Assembly (NCBI RefSeq): GCF_004519315.1
Contig: NZ_SOZE01000003.1
Span: 248,001-312,000 of the forward strand
DNA: 64,000 nucleotides
Direction of reading: 5' to 3'
Origin: Mucilaginibacter psychrotolerans
Lineage (GTDB): Bacteria; Bacteroidota; Bacteroidia; Sphingobacteriales; Sphingobacteriaceae
How positions within the stretch are numbered: the first letter of the stretch is position 1; every line of letters begins with the position of its first letter. The position numbers and the translations under genes are program-made. Below are positions 1 through 9,692 of the stretch, piece after piece. Under the pieces are notes generated by a model that saw only the letters and a program-made list of their open reading frames with translations, had not been told where the DNA came from and did no database searches.

Positions 1-1059
1 AGCGTAATATTGATAACGGGCAGTTTCCGGGTCGAAATACAGGAGGCCTTTTTGCGGGGATATCCAAAATTTGCCGTTCTTATCTTCTACTATGGCATTC
101 AAAGCCGTTACTGCGGTATCTTTTACCAGGTAATTGGTGAATGTGCCCGTTTTGCGGTCTAGTTTAGAGAGGCTTTTCTCGGCTGTAAACCATAAACGTT
201 GCTTCTTATCTTCGTAAATAGAATATATAGCGGCATCGTAAACGCTATCGAGGTTTTTAGAGGGTCGGTATTCTTTTGTGATTTTGCCCGTTTTGGTATC
301 GAAACTGGCCACCCGCAAATCCGCGTTATTGCCATGGAAAACGTTTAGCCAAAATATGCCGGGTTGTGACGGTGCCTCGTACACGGGATTTACGCCGATG
401 AATTTAGCCGTATCTGTACTAACCAGGTAACCCTTAAACGGCTTGCCCGGCCCAACGTAATTATACAGCCCATTTTCTGTGCCTATCCATATCTTACCAT
501 CAATGGTTTTTTTCAGGTCCATGATGATTTTGGCATTGATATAATTGCTGCCCTTCTGATTATCGCCAAAAAATTCATATTTTTTAGTAGCGGGGTCGAA
601 TTTGAACAACTTGATGCCATTATCGCTTGCACGACCCCAAACGTTTCCTTGGTTGTCTATCAAACTTACAACCACGTATTGCACGTTTGGGTTGGGTGGC
701 AAAGCAAACTGGTCGAAACTGTCTTTAGCGCTGTTGTATTTAAAAAGCCCGTTGCCCTGTACGCCAACCCAAAGGCTTTTATCATCTCCCTGAATAATAC
801 TGGTTACGCTGGTTACCGATTTGGTGTTGATTTTATCGCTGCCGAGGTTATAAACCTTACAGTTATAGCCATCGTACCGCACCAGGCCATTTTGTGTAGA
901 GAGCCACATGTAACCCTCACTATCCTGCAGCAGGGTACGTACGTATGATTCGGGCAGGCCTTTGTTGATATCCAGGTTATCGAAATAAACGTGAGTTGTT
1001 TGCGCTTGGCTATAAAAACCGGCAACAAGCAGCAAGGCCAGCAGTAAAATCCTCTTCAT
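1..1059 (-). CDS. Two-component-regulator propeller protein (N-terminal part, runs off left edge)
   Basis: The frame is open from an ATG at 1059 to the window edge, giving 353 residues with no stop. Residues 1-19 (MKRILLLALLLVAGFYSQA) are a Sec signal peptide. At least six beta-propeller blades follow, of the Reg_prop type, with motifs such as DSEGYMWLSTQNGLVRYDG, DKSLWVGVQGNGLFKY, DGKIWIGTENGLYNY and KQRLWFTAEKSL. Such propellers form the periplasmic sensor half of Bacteroidota hybrid two-component systems or of GGDEF/LytS-type sensors that read carbohydrate or other exported ligands. The output part lies outside the window, so kinase versus other output cannot be decided. It is divergent from the YitT-like gene, with about 246 bp between starts. 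Confidence 0.85.
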   Translation of the reverse strand, partial: MKRILLLALLLVAGFYSQAQTTHVYFDNLDINKGLPESYVRTLLQDSEGYMWLSTQNGLVRYDGYNCKVYNLGSDKINTKSVTSVTSIIQGDDKSLWVGVQGNGLFKYNSAKDSFDQFALPPNPNVQYVVVSLIDNQGNVWGRASDNGIKLFKFDPATKKYEFFGDNQKGSNYINAKIIMDLKKTIDGKIWIGTENGLYNYVGPGKPFKGYLVSTDTAKFIGVNPVYEAPSQPGIFWLNVFHGNNADLRVASFDTKTGKITKEYRPSKNLDSVYDAAIYSIYEDKKQRLWFTAEKSLSKLDRKTGTFTNYLVKDTAVTALNAIVEDKNGKFWISPQKGLLYFDPETARYQYYA

Positions 1060-1305
1060 GGGGCGGGAACGGTTTAATTAATTGTTCAAATAACAACTTT
1101 ATATGTTAAATATCAAATATCGGCGGCTTAATAAACGCTGCCGCAACCTTTATTTTTCTAATTTATCAAAAAGCAAACTTAAGCGGGCAAAGCTGCAAAC
1201 ATTTAATATCTTAGCCCTTAAAAGTATTTAACGGATTCTGATAAGGCCGTGAATGCACACCTTAGCAAGTAAACAGCTAATAGCTATTGTAAATCAGCAT
1301 ACTGA
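1060..1305. other. Divergent intergenic region between propeller sensor and yitT-like gene
   Basis: This AT-rich spacer carries the promoters of both divergent genes. A TATCTTAG string near 1208 on the plus strand resembles the Bacteroidota -7 box (TAnnTTTG) with one mismatch, but no TTG sits 19-21 bp upstream. No ORF or strong hairpin was seen. Confidence 0.3.
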
Positions 1306-2178
1306 ATGAAAAGCACACATCTAGCACATTGGGCAACCGATATAGCATACACCCTGGCAGGCATCCTGTTCTGCGGATTTGCCCTCAAAAGTTTTTTAAT
1401 ACCTAATGCATTTTTTGATGGCGGCGTAACCGGTATGAGCCTGTTGCTGCATGAGCTTTACCATTTCAACATCGCTGTAGTAATTGTATTGGCCAACATT
1501 CCCTTCATTATTATGGGAGCTTTCCAGGTGAATAAAATGTTTGCCGTAAAAACACTGGTGGCTATTATATTGCTTGGTTTATGCCTGCAGTTTGTACACT
1601 ACCCTGATAAAATAACATCAGACAAATTGCTGGTTTCGATATTCGGCGGGGTGTTTATGGGGATTGGCGTTGGTTTGGCTATACGTGGCGGCTGCGCACT
1701 GGATGGCATCGAGGTGTTGGCCCTATACACGGGCAAGCGCATCAGTTTCACCATCAGCGAAATTATCCTCGGTATCAATATCATCATCTTCCTGATCGCT
1801 GCTTTTGAACTCGGATTGCCGACCGCACTCTACTCCATCATGACGTATTACACGGCCTCAAAAACCATCAGTTTTGTAATAGAAGGTTTGGAGGAATATA
1901 CCGGCGTAACCATCATTTCCGGGCAAAGCGAATTGGTGAAAGAACGCCTGGTGATGGAGCTTGGCCGGGGTATTACCGTTTACAAAGGCGAACGCGGCTT
2001 TTTAAAGGAAAGTTTCGACATTAGCCAGCCTGTAGATATCGTATTCACCGTTATCACCCGCCTGGAAGTGCGCCGCCTGCGCAACCTGGTGCACGATATT
2101 GACCCCAAGGCGTTCATCTTTACCAGCACCATCAAAGAAGCGGCAGGTGGGGTGCTTAAGAAAAGGGCAAGACACTAA
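1306..2178 (+). CDS. YitT family membrane protein (DUF161/DUF2179)
   Basis: 290 residues. The first two thirds hold about five hydrophobic segments (residues roughly 10-30, 50-75, 85-105, 115-135, 155-180) with the family signature around FFDGGVTGMSLLL and GVFMGIGVGLAIRGGCALDGIE. The C-terminal 80 residues (TGVTIISGQSE, GRGITVYKGERGFLK, DPKAFIFTS) match the soluble DUF2179 domain. Length and order are normal for the family. YitT proteins are inner-membrane proteins whose substrate is not established. The ATG at 1306 is the only sensible start. It is monocistronic: divergent from the left neighbour and convergent with the right one. Confidence 0.88.
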   Translation: MKSTHLAHWATDIAYTLAGILFCGFALKSFLIPNAFFDGGVTGMSLLLHELYHFNIAVVIVLANIPFIIMGAFQVNKMFAVKTLVAIILLGLCLQFVHYPDKITSDKLLVSIFGGVFMGIGVGLAIRGGCALDGIEVLALYTGKRISFTISEIILGINIIIFLIAAFELGLPTALYSIMTYYTASKTISFVIEGLEEYTGVTIISGQSELVKERLVMELGRGITVYKGERGFLKESFDISQPVDIVFTVITRLEVRRLRNLVHDIDPKAFIFTSTIKEAAGGVLKKRARH

Positions 2179-2349
2179 AGGATTTCGGATTGGATATGTG
2201 CGATTTAGGATTTTGTTTTGAATTTGGAATGATGAATTTTGAAGTGAGCGCACTGCTTAATTATTTACTTCCCAACACTTCGTCATTCGATATTTCAACA
2301 TTCGGTGTTCGATATTAGTTCTCTTCGTTCGGCATCCCCAGACACAACA

Positions 2350-2379
2350 AAAGCGGCAGATTTTTAGGCCCACCGCTTT
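2350..2379 (-). terminator. Hairpin downstream of the 2414-4018 gene
   Basis: AAAGCGG (2350-2356) pairs with CCGCTTT (2373-2379). Read on the minus strand the stem ends in TTT and is followed by GTTGTG, so it could end the minus-strand lipoprotein transcript. The 16-nt loop and short T-run make it weak. Confidence 0.4.
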
Positions 2380-2413
2380 GAACTATAACGAAAACTGATC
2401 TGAGTACGCTTAT

Positions 2414-4018
2414 CTATTGCGCCTTAGCCGCCCACAGCGATGCATTTAAGTGCAACGCAGGGTGCGAGGTAAAGCCTGATGGCGAATCGCCGCTCCAGCC
2501 GTTGAAAAGGCTGTCGCCGGTATCGCCGGTGCCATCGTCTGATGGAGAACTGTCGCCTATAAAGAACACCCTGCCGTTACCATACGTAGCCAATAGTGCC
2601 ATGGCATTAGCTGTACCACCATTAGTTGCACTGCTCCTCCAAAATAAACCCTGCACCGTTGAATTGGTAGCCGGCGTAAGGTTGGCTGTTGAACCGTTAT
2701 AAAATGCCAGTTTAGAGGCCGTACCCGCAGCACCATTCAGCACAATAGCTGCATTGGTGTTTGTGCCGGTGTATACATTTGTCGATGGCCCTTCGCTGAT
2801 ATCCACATAGTTTACGGTAAAACCGAAAGGATTGTTGTTGTTTATGCCATTATTTGTCATTAAATCGTTCCAAACGCGTGGCGAATCGTAACCATCGCCA
2901 TCACGGTCTGATGGATTGTAGCCATTTGCATCGGTACCGGCGGTTGTAGCTGCGGTATGGTCGGCCACCATTACCAGGCCGCCACCATTAGATACGAAGT
3001 TCATGATAGCGGTTTTTTCTGCTGCGGTGAACAAACGGTTAGGCTCAACCACTACAAAAACATCGTAGTTGCTCAAATCCTGCACGTTGGATGCATTACC
3101 ATAGGTGATAGCTGTACCCACAGGCAACGACTCTACCAACTCGCCTTTCTTAACCAACTCTACCGCCCAGGCCGACATAGCCCCCTTCCAATAAGTTTCG
3201 GCAGTGGTTGAGGTTATGCCTGTGTAGGATGGCGTTGGGAAGCGCTGTGCTTTGGTTTCTACCGTGGTGCCGCCCGTGTAAAGCGGTACATTCTCGGTAC
3301 CGTCGGCATCTATCTGCCAGTCGGCGCTACCTGCGTTTTCTAAATGACTGGCATCGAACAGGAATTTTTTGCCTGTAAGTACCGTTCCGCCGCCAGTGCC
3401 GCCGCCTGCGTTGTCGTTAACCGTAATATCGTCGATGTTGATACGGTCGGCACCGCCGGTTAGCTTTCGGATTTCTAAACGTACAGTACCGCTAACCGTA
3501 AAGGTGAAGGTTTGCGTGCTAAGTGTGCTGCTGGTGGTAACGTTGCTGCCGGCTTGCGTCCAGCTGCTGCCGCTGTTTACCGAATAGAAAAGTCCCCAGG
3601 TGCTGTTGCCATCACCTGTGTAAGTAGCGTGTTTAATGGTTACGCTACTAATGCCGCTAGTTAAGTTGTAGAGCATAGTAATTTTACCCGTGTTGCGAAT
3701 ACGTGCCGACCATGACCCTGCTTTTTTATCACCCGCCAGGTTGCCGATCAAAGCATCGTACAAATTCCACGAGTTACCCGAAAGCGTAACGTTATCGCCA
3801 CTGGAAGAGCCGGTTGGCGAAACGTCATAAGCCGTTTTTGGGCTTGTTGCTCCTACCTCGAAACCCTGGGTTAAGCTAACCGCATCGGTTTTTAAGGTAG
3901 TGGTTACGGCTGCCGGGGCATCCGCTGTAACATTTTCCGATTTTTGGCAGCCCGTTGCCAATAAACCTGCAACCGCTATGGAAAGTAGCGGCAATTTTAA
4001 TTTAGAGAAATAATTCAT
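2414..4018 (-). CDS. Lipoprotein: jelly-roll-like N-terminus plus DUF4350/amidotransferase-like C-terminus
   Basis: 534 residues with a lipoprotein signal (LLATGC, Cys24). Residues about 50-200 form a Thr/Ser-rich beta domain (DALIG..., GSWSARIRNTGKITM, FTVSGTVRLEIRKLTGG, DRINIDDITV). In other Bacteroidota this module commonly sits before secreted nucleases or other exoenzymes. After a Gly-rich linker (GGGTGGG), residues about 215-534 look like a DUF4350/GldG-type flavodoxin-like fold: KKFLFDASH at the start, NYDVFVVVEPN, FVSNGGGLVMVADH, and NGRVFFIGDSSPSDDGTG near the end. No hydrolytic triad is obvious, so the C-terminal domain may bind rather than cleave. It is convergent with the YitT gene. 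The domain names are from memory of the family pattern. Confidence 0.6.
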   Translation of the reverse strand: MNYFSKLKLPLLSIAVAGLLATGCQKSENVTADAPAAVTTTLKTDAVSLTQGFEVGATSPKTAYDVSPTGSSSGDNVTLSGNSWNLYDALIGNLAGDKKAGSWSARIRNTGKITMLYNLTSGISSVTIKHATYTGDGNSTWGLFYSVNSGSSWTQAGSNVTTSSTLSTQTFTFTVSGTVRLEIRKLTGGADRINIDDITVNDNAGGGTGGGTVLTGKKFLFDASHLENAGSADWQIDADGTENVPLYTGGTTVETKAQRFPTPSYTGITSTTAETYWKGAMSAWAVELVKKGELVESLPVGTAITYGNASNVQDLSNYDVFVVVEPNRLFTAAEKTAIMNFVSNGGGLVMVADHTAATTAGTDANGYNPSDRDGDGYDSPRVWNDLMTNNGINNNNPFGFTVNYVDISEGPSTNVYTGTNTNAAIVLNGAAGTASKLAFYNGSTANLTPATNSTVQGLFWRSSATNGGTANAMALLATYGNGRVFFIGDSSPSDDGTGDTGDSLFNGWSGDSPSGFTSHPALHLNASLWAAKAQ

Positions 4019-4386
4019 AAGTGTTTTTTAGTTTCAGTAAGTGAGAATTAATTGTTATTAATTATACGTTCAAAACTGGGCTTAATGTTCCGCTTTTTTG
4101 ATTAAGTTTATGTTAAGCTTTTCTTTTGGGCGATTACACGGATTTACTTAGGGTGATTTCACGGGGTGGAATTGCGTGATGCGATACCCGCCGCATGCAT
4201 GCACCAGCTAGGGGATTTCATAGGTAACAAAAAAGCCGCCTTGTTGAGGGCGGCTGTAATTGTATTTGAATGATGCGTCACACGTTTCAGTGGTATCCTT
4301 AAGTGTTTCGCAATCGGTTGCCTTATTTTTCGGTAAAGCTTGAGTATATAAAATACTAATATTATGTTTGATCTAAACCTGACTAA
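4019..4386. other. Intergenic region with degenerate direct repeats
   Basis: 368 bp between two divergent lipoprotein genes. Around 4130-4180 two related strings, GATTACACGGATTTA and GATTTCACGGGGTGG, resemble a dispersed Bacteroidota repeat. A GCATGCATGC palindrome lies near 4192. A strong hairpin at 4229-4255 is listed separately. No coding potential was seen. Confidence 0.4.
4229..4255 (-). terminator. Orphan intrinsic terminator, minus orientation
   Basis: AGCCGCC (4234-4240) and GGCGGCT (4249-4255) form a perfect 7-bp stem with an 8-nt loop. On the minus strand it is followed by TTTTTTG, a classic intrinsic terminator. No minus-strand gene ends here: the next one upstream is clpB, which has its own terminator at 5373-5401. 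It may stop antisense or read-through transcription across the hydrolase gene. Confidence 0.6.
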
Positions 4387-5328
4387 ATGACCACTTTAAG
4401 ACTAGCTTTTTCAGTACTTATTGTATTGCTTCTTAGCTGCAAAAAAAATCAGCAATTAACAAAAGATAGCGTAATTGTTCCATCTTCTGTAGGTGTTAAG
4501 CAATGGAGCAATTTGAATTATGCCGATGATGGCAAAGCGTATCATAACCTCGATATCTTTTTACCAACAGTAGCAAAACCTACCTATAAGGCCGTTATTG
4601 TAATATACGGTAGTGCATGGTATGGCAATAACTTAAAACAAGCTGCCTATGATGCTTTTGGAAAATCATTGCTCGACGGCGGGTTTGCGGTTATAGCCAT
4701 TAACCACAGATCGAGTGGGGATGCTCCTTACCCGGCCCAGATCAATGATGTAAAAGCTGCAGTACGGTACATAAGGGCAAATGCGGATAAATATCAAATT
4801 GACGCTTCCTTTATTGGCATTACAGGCTATTCATCAGGTGGGCATCTTGCCTCGCTCGCCGCAACATCAAATTCTGTTAAAGAATTTACAGTGGGAAAAG
4901 TAAAAGTTGATATAGAAGGAAATGTTGGAAAATATACCGCAACCAGCAGTTCTGTGAATGCGGCAGTGGATTGGTTTGGCCCTATCGACATGGCACTCAT
5001 GGATGGGTGTAACAAACCAAAAGGAGCAGACTCTCCCGAAGCAGCGCTTATCAGAGGCAATCCGGCCGAAAATCTTGATATGATAGCTATTCTCAACCCC
5101 ATCACTTTTCTGGACAAAACAGATCCTCATTTTATAGTAATTCATGGCGATGCAGATAATGTTGTCCCTTACTGCCAAAGTGCGCTTTTTGCCAAAGCAT
5201 TGCAGGAACGGGGAATATTGACTGAGTTTATTACTGTTCCTCAAGGCCAGCACGGGCCGATTACTTTTAATGAAAATACTTTTAAAAAAATGACAGAATT
5301 CTTTTTAAAGGAAGCCGAAAAAAAATAA
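4387..5328 (+). CDS. Alpha/beta hydrolase lipoprotein (BD-FAE/carboxylesterase-like)
   Basis: 313 residues. Residues 1-18 form a lipoprotein signal (VLLLSC, Cys18). The nucleophile elbow is GYSSGG with Ser149. The acid is probably Asp257 in HGDADNVVP and the base His289 in QGQHG. The oxyanion strand reads VIVIYGSAWYG in place of the usual HGGG. These features fit the esterase/lipase or dienelactone-hydrolase-like group that often acts on acylated carbohydrates, at the outer membrane or periplasmic face. The start is the ATG at 4387. It is a single gene between a divergent and a convergent neighbour. The substrate cannot be read from sequence. Confidence 0.82.
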   Translation: MTTLRLAFSVLIVLLLSCKKNQQLTKDSVIVPSSVGVKQWSNLNYADDGKAYHNLDIFLPTVAKPTYKAVIVIYGSAWYGNNLKQAAYDAFGKSLLDGGFAVIAINHRSSGDAPYPAQINDVKAAVRYIRANADKYQIDASFIGITGYSSGGHLASLAATSNSVKEFTVGKVKVDIEGNVGKYTATSSSVNAAVDWFGPIDMALMDGCNKPKGADSPEAALIRGNPAENLDMIAILNPITFLDKTDPHFIVIHGDADNVVPYCQSALFAKALQERGILTEFITVPQGQHGPITFNENTFKKMTEFFLKEAEKK

Positions 5329-5372
5329 TGCAGCGCATTAATCGTCTTCTTTACCTTTACGTAGCCTCAAAC

Positions 5373-5401
5373 AAAAAAAGAGCCACCCTCACGGGCAGCT
5401 C
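5373..5401 (-). terminator. Intrinsic terminator of clpB
   Basis: On the minus strand a stem GAGCTGCCC...GGGTGGCTC (5380-5401, one wobble) is followed by TTTTTTT (5373-5379). It lies 65 bp past the clpB stop codon. Confidence 0.75.
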
Positions 5402-5466
5402 TCCATTCTGAACTATATTCTGAACTTTGCGCTTGCAGCTACTCACTCATCAATCAGCACTCACCC

Positions 5467-8058
5467 TCACGAATTCATAAACACAAAGTTATTATCAAAC
5501 ATATCCAGTTTTATCTTGCTGTCGCGATCTACCTTACCGGCTAGTATCTGTTTCGACAGTTCATTCATGATCTTTTTCTGTATGACGCGTTTCAGCGGAC
5601 GGGCACCAAATTGCGGGTCGTAACCCAATTGGGCCAGCCAGTCGAGGGCTTCTTCCGAGGCTTCTATGGTGATGCCTAACTCGGCCAGTGTGTTTTGCAA
5701 TTGCTTGAACTGCAGTTTTACGATATCGGTTATCTCATCACGGCTTAGCGGCGTAAACATGATGATCTCATCTATCCTGTTCAAAAACTCGGGCCGTATG
5801 GTAGCGCGCAGAACGTTAAACAAATCGTTCTTGGTTTTGGCTATCACGGCGTCGCGGTTCTTATCCTCCAAACCCTGAAAGTTTTCCTGGATGATATTGG
5901 AACCGATATTTGAGGTCATGATGATGATGGTGTTCTTAAAGTTCACCACGCGGCCCTTGTTATCGGTTAAGTGCCCGTCGTCCAAAACCTGCAGCAGGAT
6001 ATTAAATACATCGGGGTGCGCCTTCTCAATCTCGTCGAGCAGTACTACGCTATAGGGCTTGCGGCGAACGGCCTCGGTCAGCTGACCGCCTTCATCGTAA
6101 CCCACATAACCCGGAGGCGCGCCTATCAATCTCGATACCGAATGGCGTTCCTGGTATTCGCTCATATCTATCCTCACCAACGAGTTTTCATCGTTAAATA
6201 AATACTCTGCTAATGCTTTAGCCAATTCTGTTTTACCAACACCTGTAGTCCCCAGAAAAATAAACGAGCCAATTGGCTTGCGTTTATCCTGTAAACCAGC
6301 CCTGCTGCGGCGTATGGCATCGCTGATGGCCTCAATGGCTTCCTCCTGCCCTGCTACGCGTTTGTGGAGTTCTTCTTCCAAATGCAAAAGCTTCTCGCGT
6401 TCGCTTTGGATCATTTTACTCACCGGGATACCCGTCCAGCGACTTACCACGCCGGCAATATCGTCGGCAGTAACTTCCTCTTTCAGCATTCGGCTATCGT
6501 CGGGATTTTCGGCAAGGGCAGCTTTCAGTTTCTCCACTTCCTGCTGTGCCTGTACAATGGTACCGTAGCGCAATTCGGCTACTTTACCGTAATCACCGGC
6601 ACGTTCGGCCTGTTCGGCTTCTAGCTTATAATTTTCAATTTGCTCAACCTTTTGGTTAATGCCATTTACCAGGTCTTTTTCGCCCTGCCATTTGGCACGC
6701 AACGAATCGCGCTCTGCCGATAGGTTGGCAATCTCTTCGCTCAGTTCAGCAACCTTGCGGTCATCCTTCTCGCGTTTAATGGCCTCACGCTCAATTTCCA
6801 GTTGCATGATGCGGCGTTCCAATTCGTCAACCGCTTCGGGTACCGAGTCCATCTCCAAACGGAGCTTTGATGCGGCCTCGTCCATCAAATCGATAGCCTT
6901 ATCCGGCAAAAACCTGTCGGAAATATACCGTTGCGACATCTCTACCGAAGCTATAATAGCTTCATCGCGGATGCGCACCTTGTGATGGGCTTCGTAACGT
7001 TCCTTCAATCCACGGAGAATCGAGATAGCATCTGCTGTATCCGGCTCATCTACCAGCACCTTCTGGAAACGGCGTTCGAGCGCCTTATCTTTCTCTACGT
7101 ATTTTTGATATTCGTTCAGCGTGGTTGCACCGATTGCCCTTAGTTCGCCACGGGCCAAAGCCGGTTTCAATATATTGGCCGCATCCATGGCGCCCTCGCC
7201 GCCGCCCGCACCAACCAGGGTATGTATTTCATCAATAAAGAGAATAATCTCGCCATCGCTTTGAATCACTTCTTTGATAACAGCTTTCAGGCGTTCTTCA
7301 AATTCACCTTTGTATTTGGCACCAGCTATAAGTGCGCCCATATCCAGCGAGAAAACGGTTTTAGTTTTCAGGCTCTCGGGCACGTCGCCTTTGATGATAC
7401 GGAAGGCAATACCTTCGGCAATTGCGGTTTTACCTACGCCGGGCTCTCCAACCAAAATGGGGTTGTTTTTGGTGCGGCGTGATAGTATCTGTATTACACG
7501 GCGTATCTCTTCGTCGCGGCCGATAACCGGGTCGAGCTTGCCGCTTTCGGCGTACTCGTTAAGGTTACGGGCATATTTATTTAAGGCATTGTAAGTGGCT
7601 TCGGCATTCTGATCGGTTACCTTATTATCGCCGCGCAATTCTACGATAGCTTTTTTCAGGTCCTTTTCATTCACGCCCATATCCTTAAGCGCCGATGCGG
7701 TTTTATCGCCTGCGGCCAACACGCCGAGCAGCAGATGCTCAACCGAAACGAACTCGTCTTTAAATTCTTTTAAATACGACTGCGCTTTTTGCAGGACGCT
7801 GTTTACGGCAGATGACAAATACACGTTGCTGCCGCTCACTTTGGCGAACGACGCTATTTGCGTATCCAACGTTTCATTAAGCCTGTTCAGGTTAACGTTA
7901 AGTTTTTTAAGCAGATAGGTTATTACGTTTTCATCAACTAAAAGCAAGCCTTTTAGCAGGTGCGCGGTCTCTATGGCCTGCTGCTGGTTGCCAGTTGCTA
8001 TTTCGGATGCCTTCTGCACGGCCTCCTGTGCTTTTATGGTAAAATTGTTGAAATTCAT
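5467..8058 (-). CDS. clpB: ATP-dependent chaperone ClpB
   Basis: 863 residues from the ATG at 8058 ([17 protein letters not shown]); a longer in-frame start at 8079 adds seven residues (MYIIINT) that the family does not have. Order: Clp-N repeats (1-145), first AAA+ domain with Walker [14 protein letters not shown] and Walker [13 protein letters not shown], the middle coiled-coil region (about 400-530) that defines ClpB, second AAA+ domain with [14 protein letters not shown] and [12 protein letters not shown], then the D2-small domain ([17 protein letters not shown]). It is a cytoplasmic hexameric disaggregase that works with DnaK after heat stress. Complete, with no odd residues noticed. No CIRCE-type element was found upstream. 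Confidence 0.97.
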   Translation of the reverse strand: MNFNNFTIKAQEAVQKASEIATGNQQQAIETAHLLKGLLLVDENVITYLLKKLNVNLNRLNETLDTQIASFAKVSGSNVYLSSAVNSVLQKAQSYLKEFKDEFVSVEHLLLGVLAAGDKTASALKDMGVNEKDLKKAIVELRGDNKVTDQNAEATYNALNKYARNLNEYAESGKLDPVIGRDEEIRRVIQILSRRTKNNPILVGEPGVGKTAIAEGIAFRIIKGDVPESLKTKTVFSLDMGALIAGAKYKGEFEERLKAVIKEVIQSDGEIILFIDEIHTLVGAGGGEGAMDAANILKPALARGELRAIGATTLNEYQKYVEKDKALERRFQKVLVDEPDTADAISILRGLKERYEAHHKVRIRDEAIIASVEMSQRYISDRFLPDKAIDLMDEAASKLRLEMDSVPEAVDELERRIMQLEIEREAIKREKDDRKVAELSEEIANLSAERDSLRAKWQGEKDLVNGINQKVEQIENYKLEAEQAERAGDYGKVAELRYGTIVQAQQEVEKLKAALAENPDDSRMLKEEVTADDIAGVVSRWTGIPVSKMIQSEREKLLHLEEELHKRVAGQEEAIEAISDAIRRSRAGLQDKRKPIGSFIFLGTTGVGKTELAKALAEYLFNDENSLVRIDMSEYQERHSVSRLIGAPPGYVGYDEGGQLTEAVRRKPYSVVLLDEIEKAHPDVFNILLQVLDDGHLTDNKGRVVNFKNTIIIMTSNIGSNIIQENFQGLEDKNRDAVIAKTKNDLFNVLRATIRPEFLNRIDEIIMFTPLSRDEITDIVKLQFKQLQNTLAELGITIEASEEALDWLAQLGYDPQFGARPLKRVIQKKIMNELSKQILAGKVDRDSKIKLDMFDNNFVFMNS

Positions 8059-8254
8059 GGTATTTATTATGATATACAATTGTACTCAAAACAATTGCCA
8101 AGACCCGGCTATGGAAAATTTGGCATTAAAGTTCTTTTCAATCCGTCATTTTGACATTAATACTTTCAAAATCAGCCATTTTGCGTTGCTTTAAACGGAA
8201 AAATTTTAATTTTGATTTGCAAAATGTACTTTTACAAACCCTTACTAAAAAGAT

Positions 8255-9586
8255 TTGGACACGCATTATTTTTCGAAGTTACCCGCAAAGTACGCCAACG
8301 CATATCGCAACTACTATACCTACCAGAATTTGCTGAGTGTTCGCAGGGCGAGTTTGGTGTTCCTTGTGCTCAACCTGGTTATCCGTATCCTGTACCACAT
8401 TTTCCCCGAGAGCCTTACCCGGGCGCAAAACTTTCCCGAATTTAGCTTTACCAACTGGATATATATTACCGTAACACCCGTTTTTTACCTGACGAGTTTC
8501 CTGCTCATCGATCAATATCGTAAACTAAAAAGCGGTACGGCAGGCATGGCACTTTTTGTGTTCGTGTTTTCGATTTACATCATCTGCAGCGGCATGTATT
8601 CGAGCTTTATAGCCACTGCCGATCCAAGCAACGCCCTTACCTTATACCTGGTAGCGCTTAGTTTGGTGAGCGTGCTATTTGTGTTCGAATACTATGAAAC
8701 CATCGTATTGCTGGTGGGCATAGAGCTGTTATTTACAGCTTTGCTTTTTCACGCCCAGGCCGATGCTACGGAAATGATCTACAACCAGATGATCTCGGCC
8801 ATTTTGATAGCAGGCTTTTTCCTTATCTCGCGATACTTTTTTTCGTACAAAGCCACTTATTACCTTCAGGTAATAGAGATACGCGATAAGACTACCGTGA
8901 TAGAACAAGCCAACGCTTTCAAGAACCAGGTATTAGGTACCGTAGCACACGATTTGCGCAACCCTATTGCAGCCGTAGAATCCTTAGCCATGATGATGGA
9001 GATGGAAGACATAGACGAAGACACTCAGGATAACCTAAAAATGATGCGCGAGAGCTGCGCCAAAGCCCGCAACATTATCGACGACCTGCTGGAGGCCGCG
9101 CGTAATGAGGGAAGCGCCGGCTTTGATACCAGCCGTACCGAGATGAACAACCTGCTGCAAAACATGGTAAACACCTGGCGCGTGCAACTGGGCGGCCGCA
9201 ACAGGGTAGTGCTGACAAGTGACACCAACGAGGCTTACGCCCTGATCAACCACGAGAAATTCCCGAGGGCGATAGACAACCTTATAAGCAACGCGCTGAA
9301 ATTCTCTAACGATGCCGACAAGGTTGAGGTGCACCTAAGCCGGGTAAAAGAGCGCATTATTATTAAGGTGATGGACTATGGCCTGGGCATACCCAAAGCG
9401 ATGTTGCCTAAAATATTCGACCGCTTTAGCGGGGCGGGCCGTACTGGCCTCAAAGGCGAACAATCTACAGGTATTGGTCTTAGCATCGTAAAACATATTA
9501 TAGAGCGGCACGGCGGCAAAATAAGCGTGAGCAGCATAGAAGGCAAAGGCAGTACGTTTACTGTTGATTTGCCGCAGGCGGAATAG
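8255..9586 (+). CDS. Membrane sensor histidine kinase (orphan)
   Basis: 443 residues from a TTG at 8255. An in-frame stop at 8246-8248 rules out anything earlier, and the next in-frame Met lies inside the membrane domain, so a TTG start is likely. Residues about 30-205 contain five or six hydrophobic segments. A short coiled linker leads to HisKA with the H-box VAHDLRNPIAAVESL, then HATPase_c with NLISNALKFS (N box), DYGLGIP (G1) and TGIGLSIVKHIIERHGG (G2). It is an inner-membrane autokinase. No response regulator gene is adjacent, so its partner is elsewhere. It is divergent from clpB. Confidence 0.85.
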   Translation: MDTHYFSKLPAKYANAYRNYYTYQNLLSVRRASLVFLVLNLVIRILYHIFPESLTRAQNFPEFSFTNWIYITVTPVFYLTSFLLIDQYRKLKSGTAGMALFVFVFSIYIICSGMYSSFIATADPSNALTLYLVALSLVSVLFVFEYYETIVLLVGIELLFTALLFHAQADATEMIYNQMISAILIAGFFLISRYFFSYKATYYLQVIEIRDKTTVIEQANAFKNQVLGTVAHDLRNPIAAVESLAMMMEMEDIDEDTQDNLKMMRESCAKARNIIDDLLEAARNEGSAGFDTSRTEMNNLLQNMVNTWRVQLGGRNRVVLTSDTNEAYALINHEKFPRAIDNLISNALKFSNDADKVEVHLSRVKERIIIKVMDYGLGIPKAMLPKIFDRFSGAGRTGLKGEQSTGIGLSIVKHIIERHGGKISVSSIEGKGSTFTVDLPQAE

Positions 9587-9590
9587 TCAA

Positions 9591-9692
9591 TGTCTGAACT
9601 CGAATTAAACGAATTTTAAGAATAGACAGAATTACAGAGCACCTTTTTTAATTCTGTCAATTCGATTAATCCCTCAAATTCGGGTTCAGACA
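9591..9692. repeat. Nested inverted repeat between convergent genes
   Basis: Outer arms TGTCTGAACTCGAATT (9591-9606) and AATTCGGGTTCAGACA (9677-9692) pair with one mismatch. Inside, AGACAGAATT and AATTCTGTC form a second stem. The right arm includes the stop codon of the helicase gene (9686-9688). It probably works as a bidirectional terminator and looks like a dispersed palindromic element. Confidence 0.6.

Noticed and set aside
8118..8135. Second sigma-54-like site (TGGCATTAAAGTTCTT) before the histidine kinase
   Set aside because: The essential GC at -12 is CT, so the match fails where it matters.
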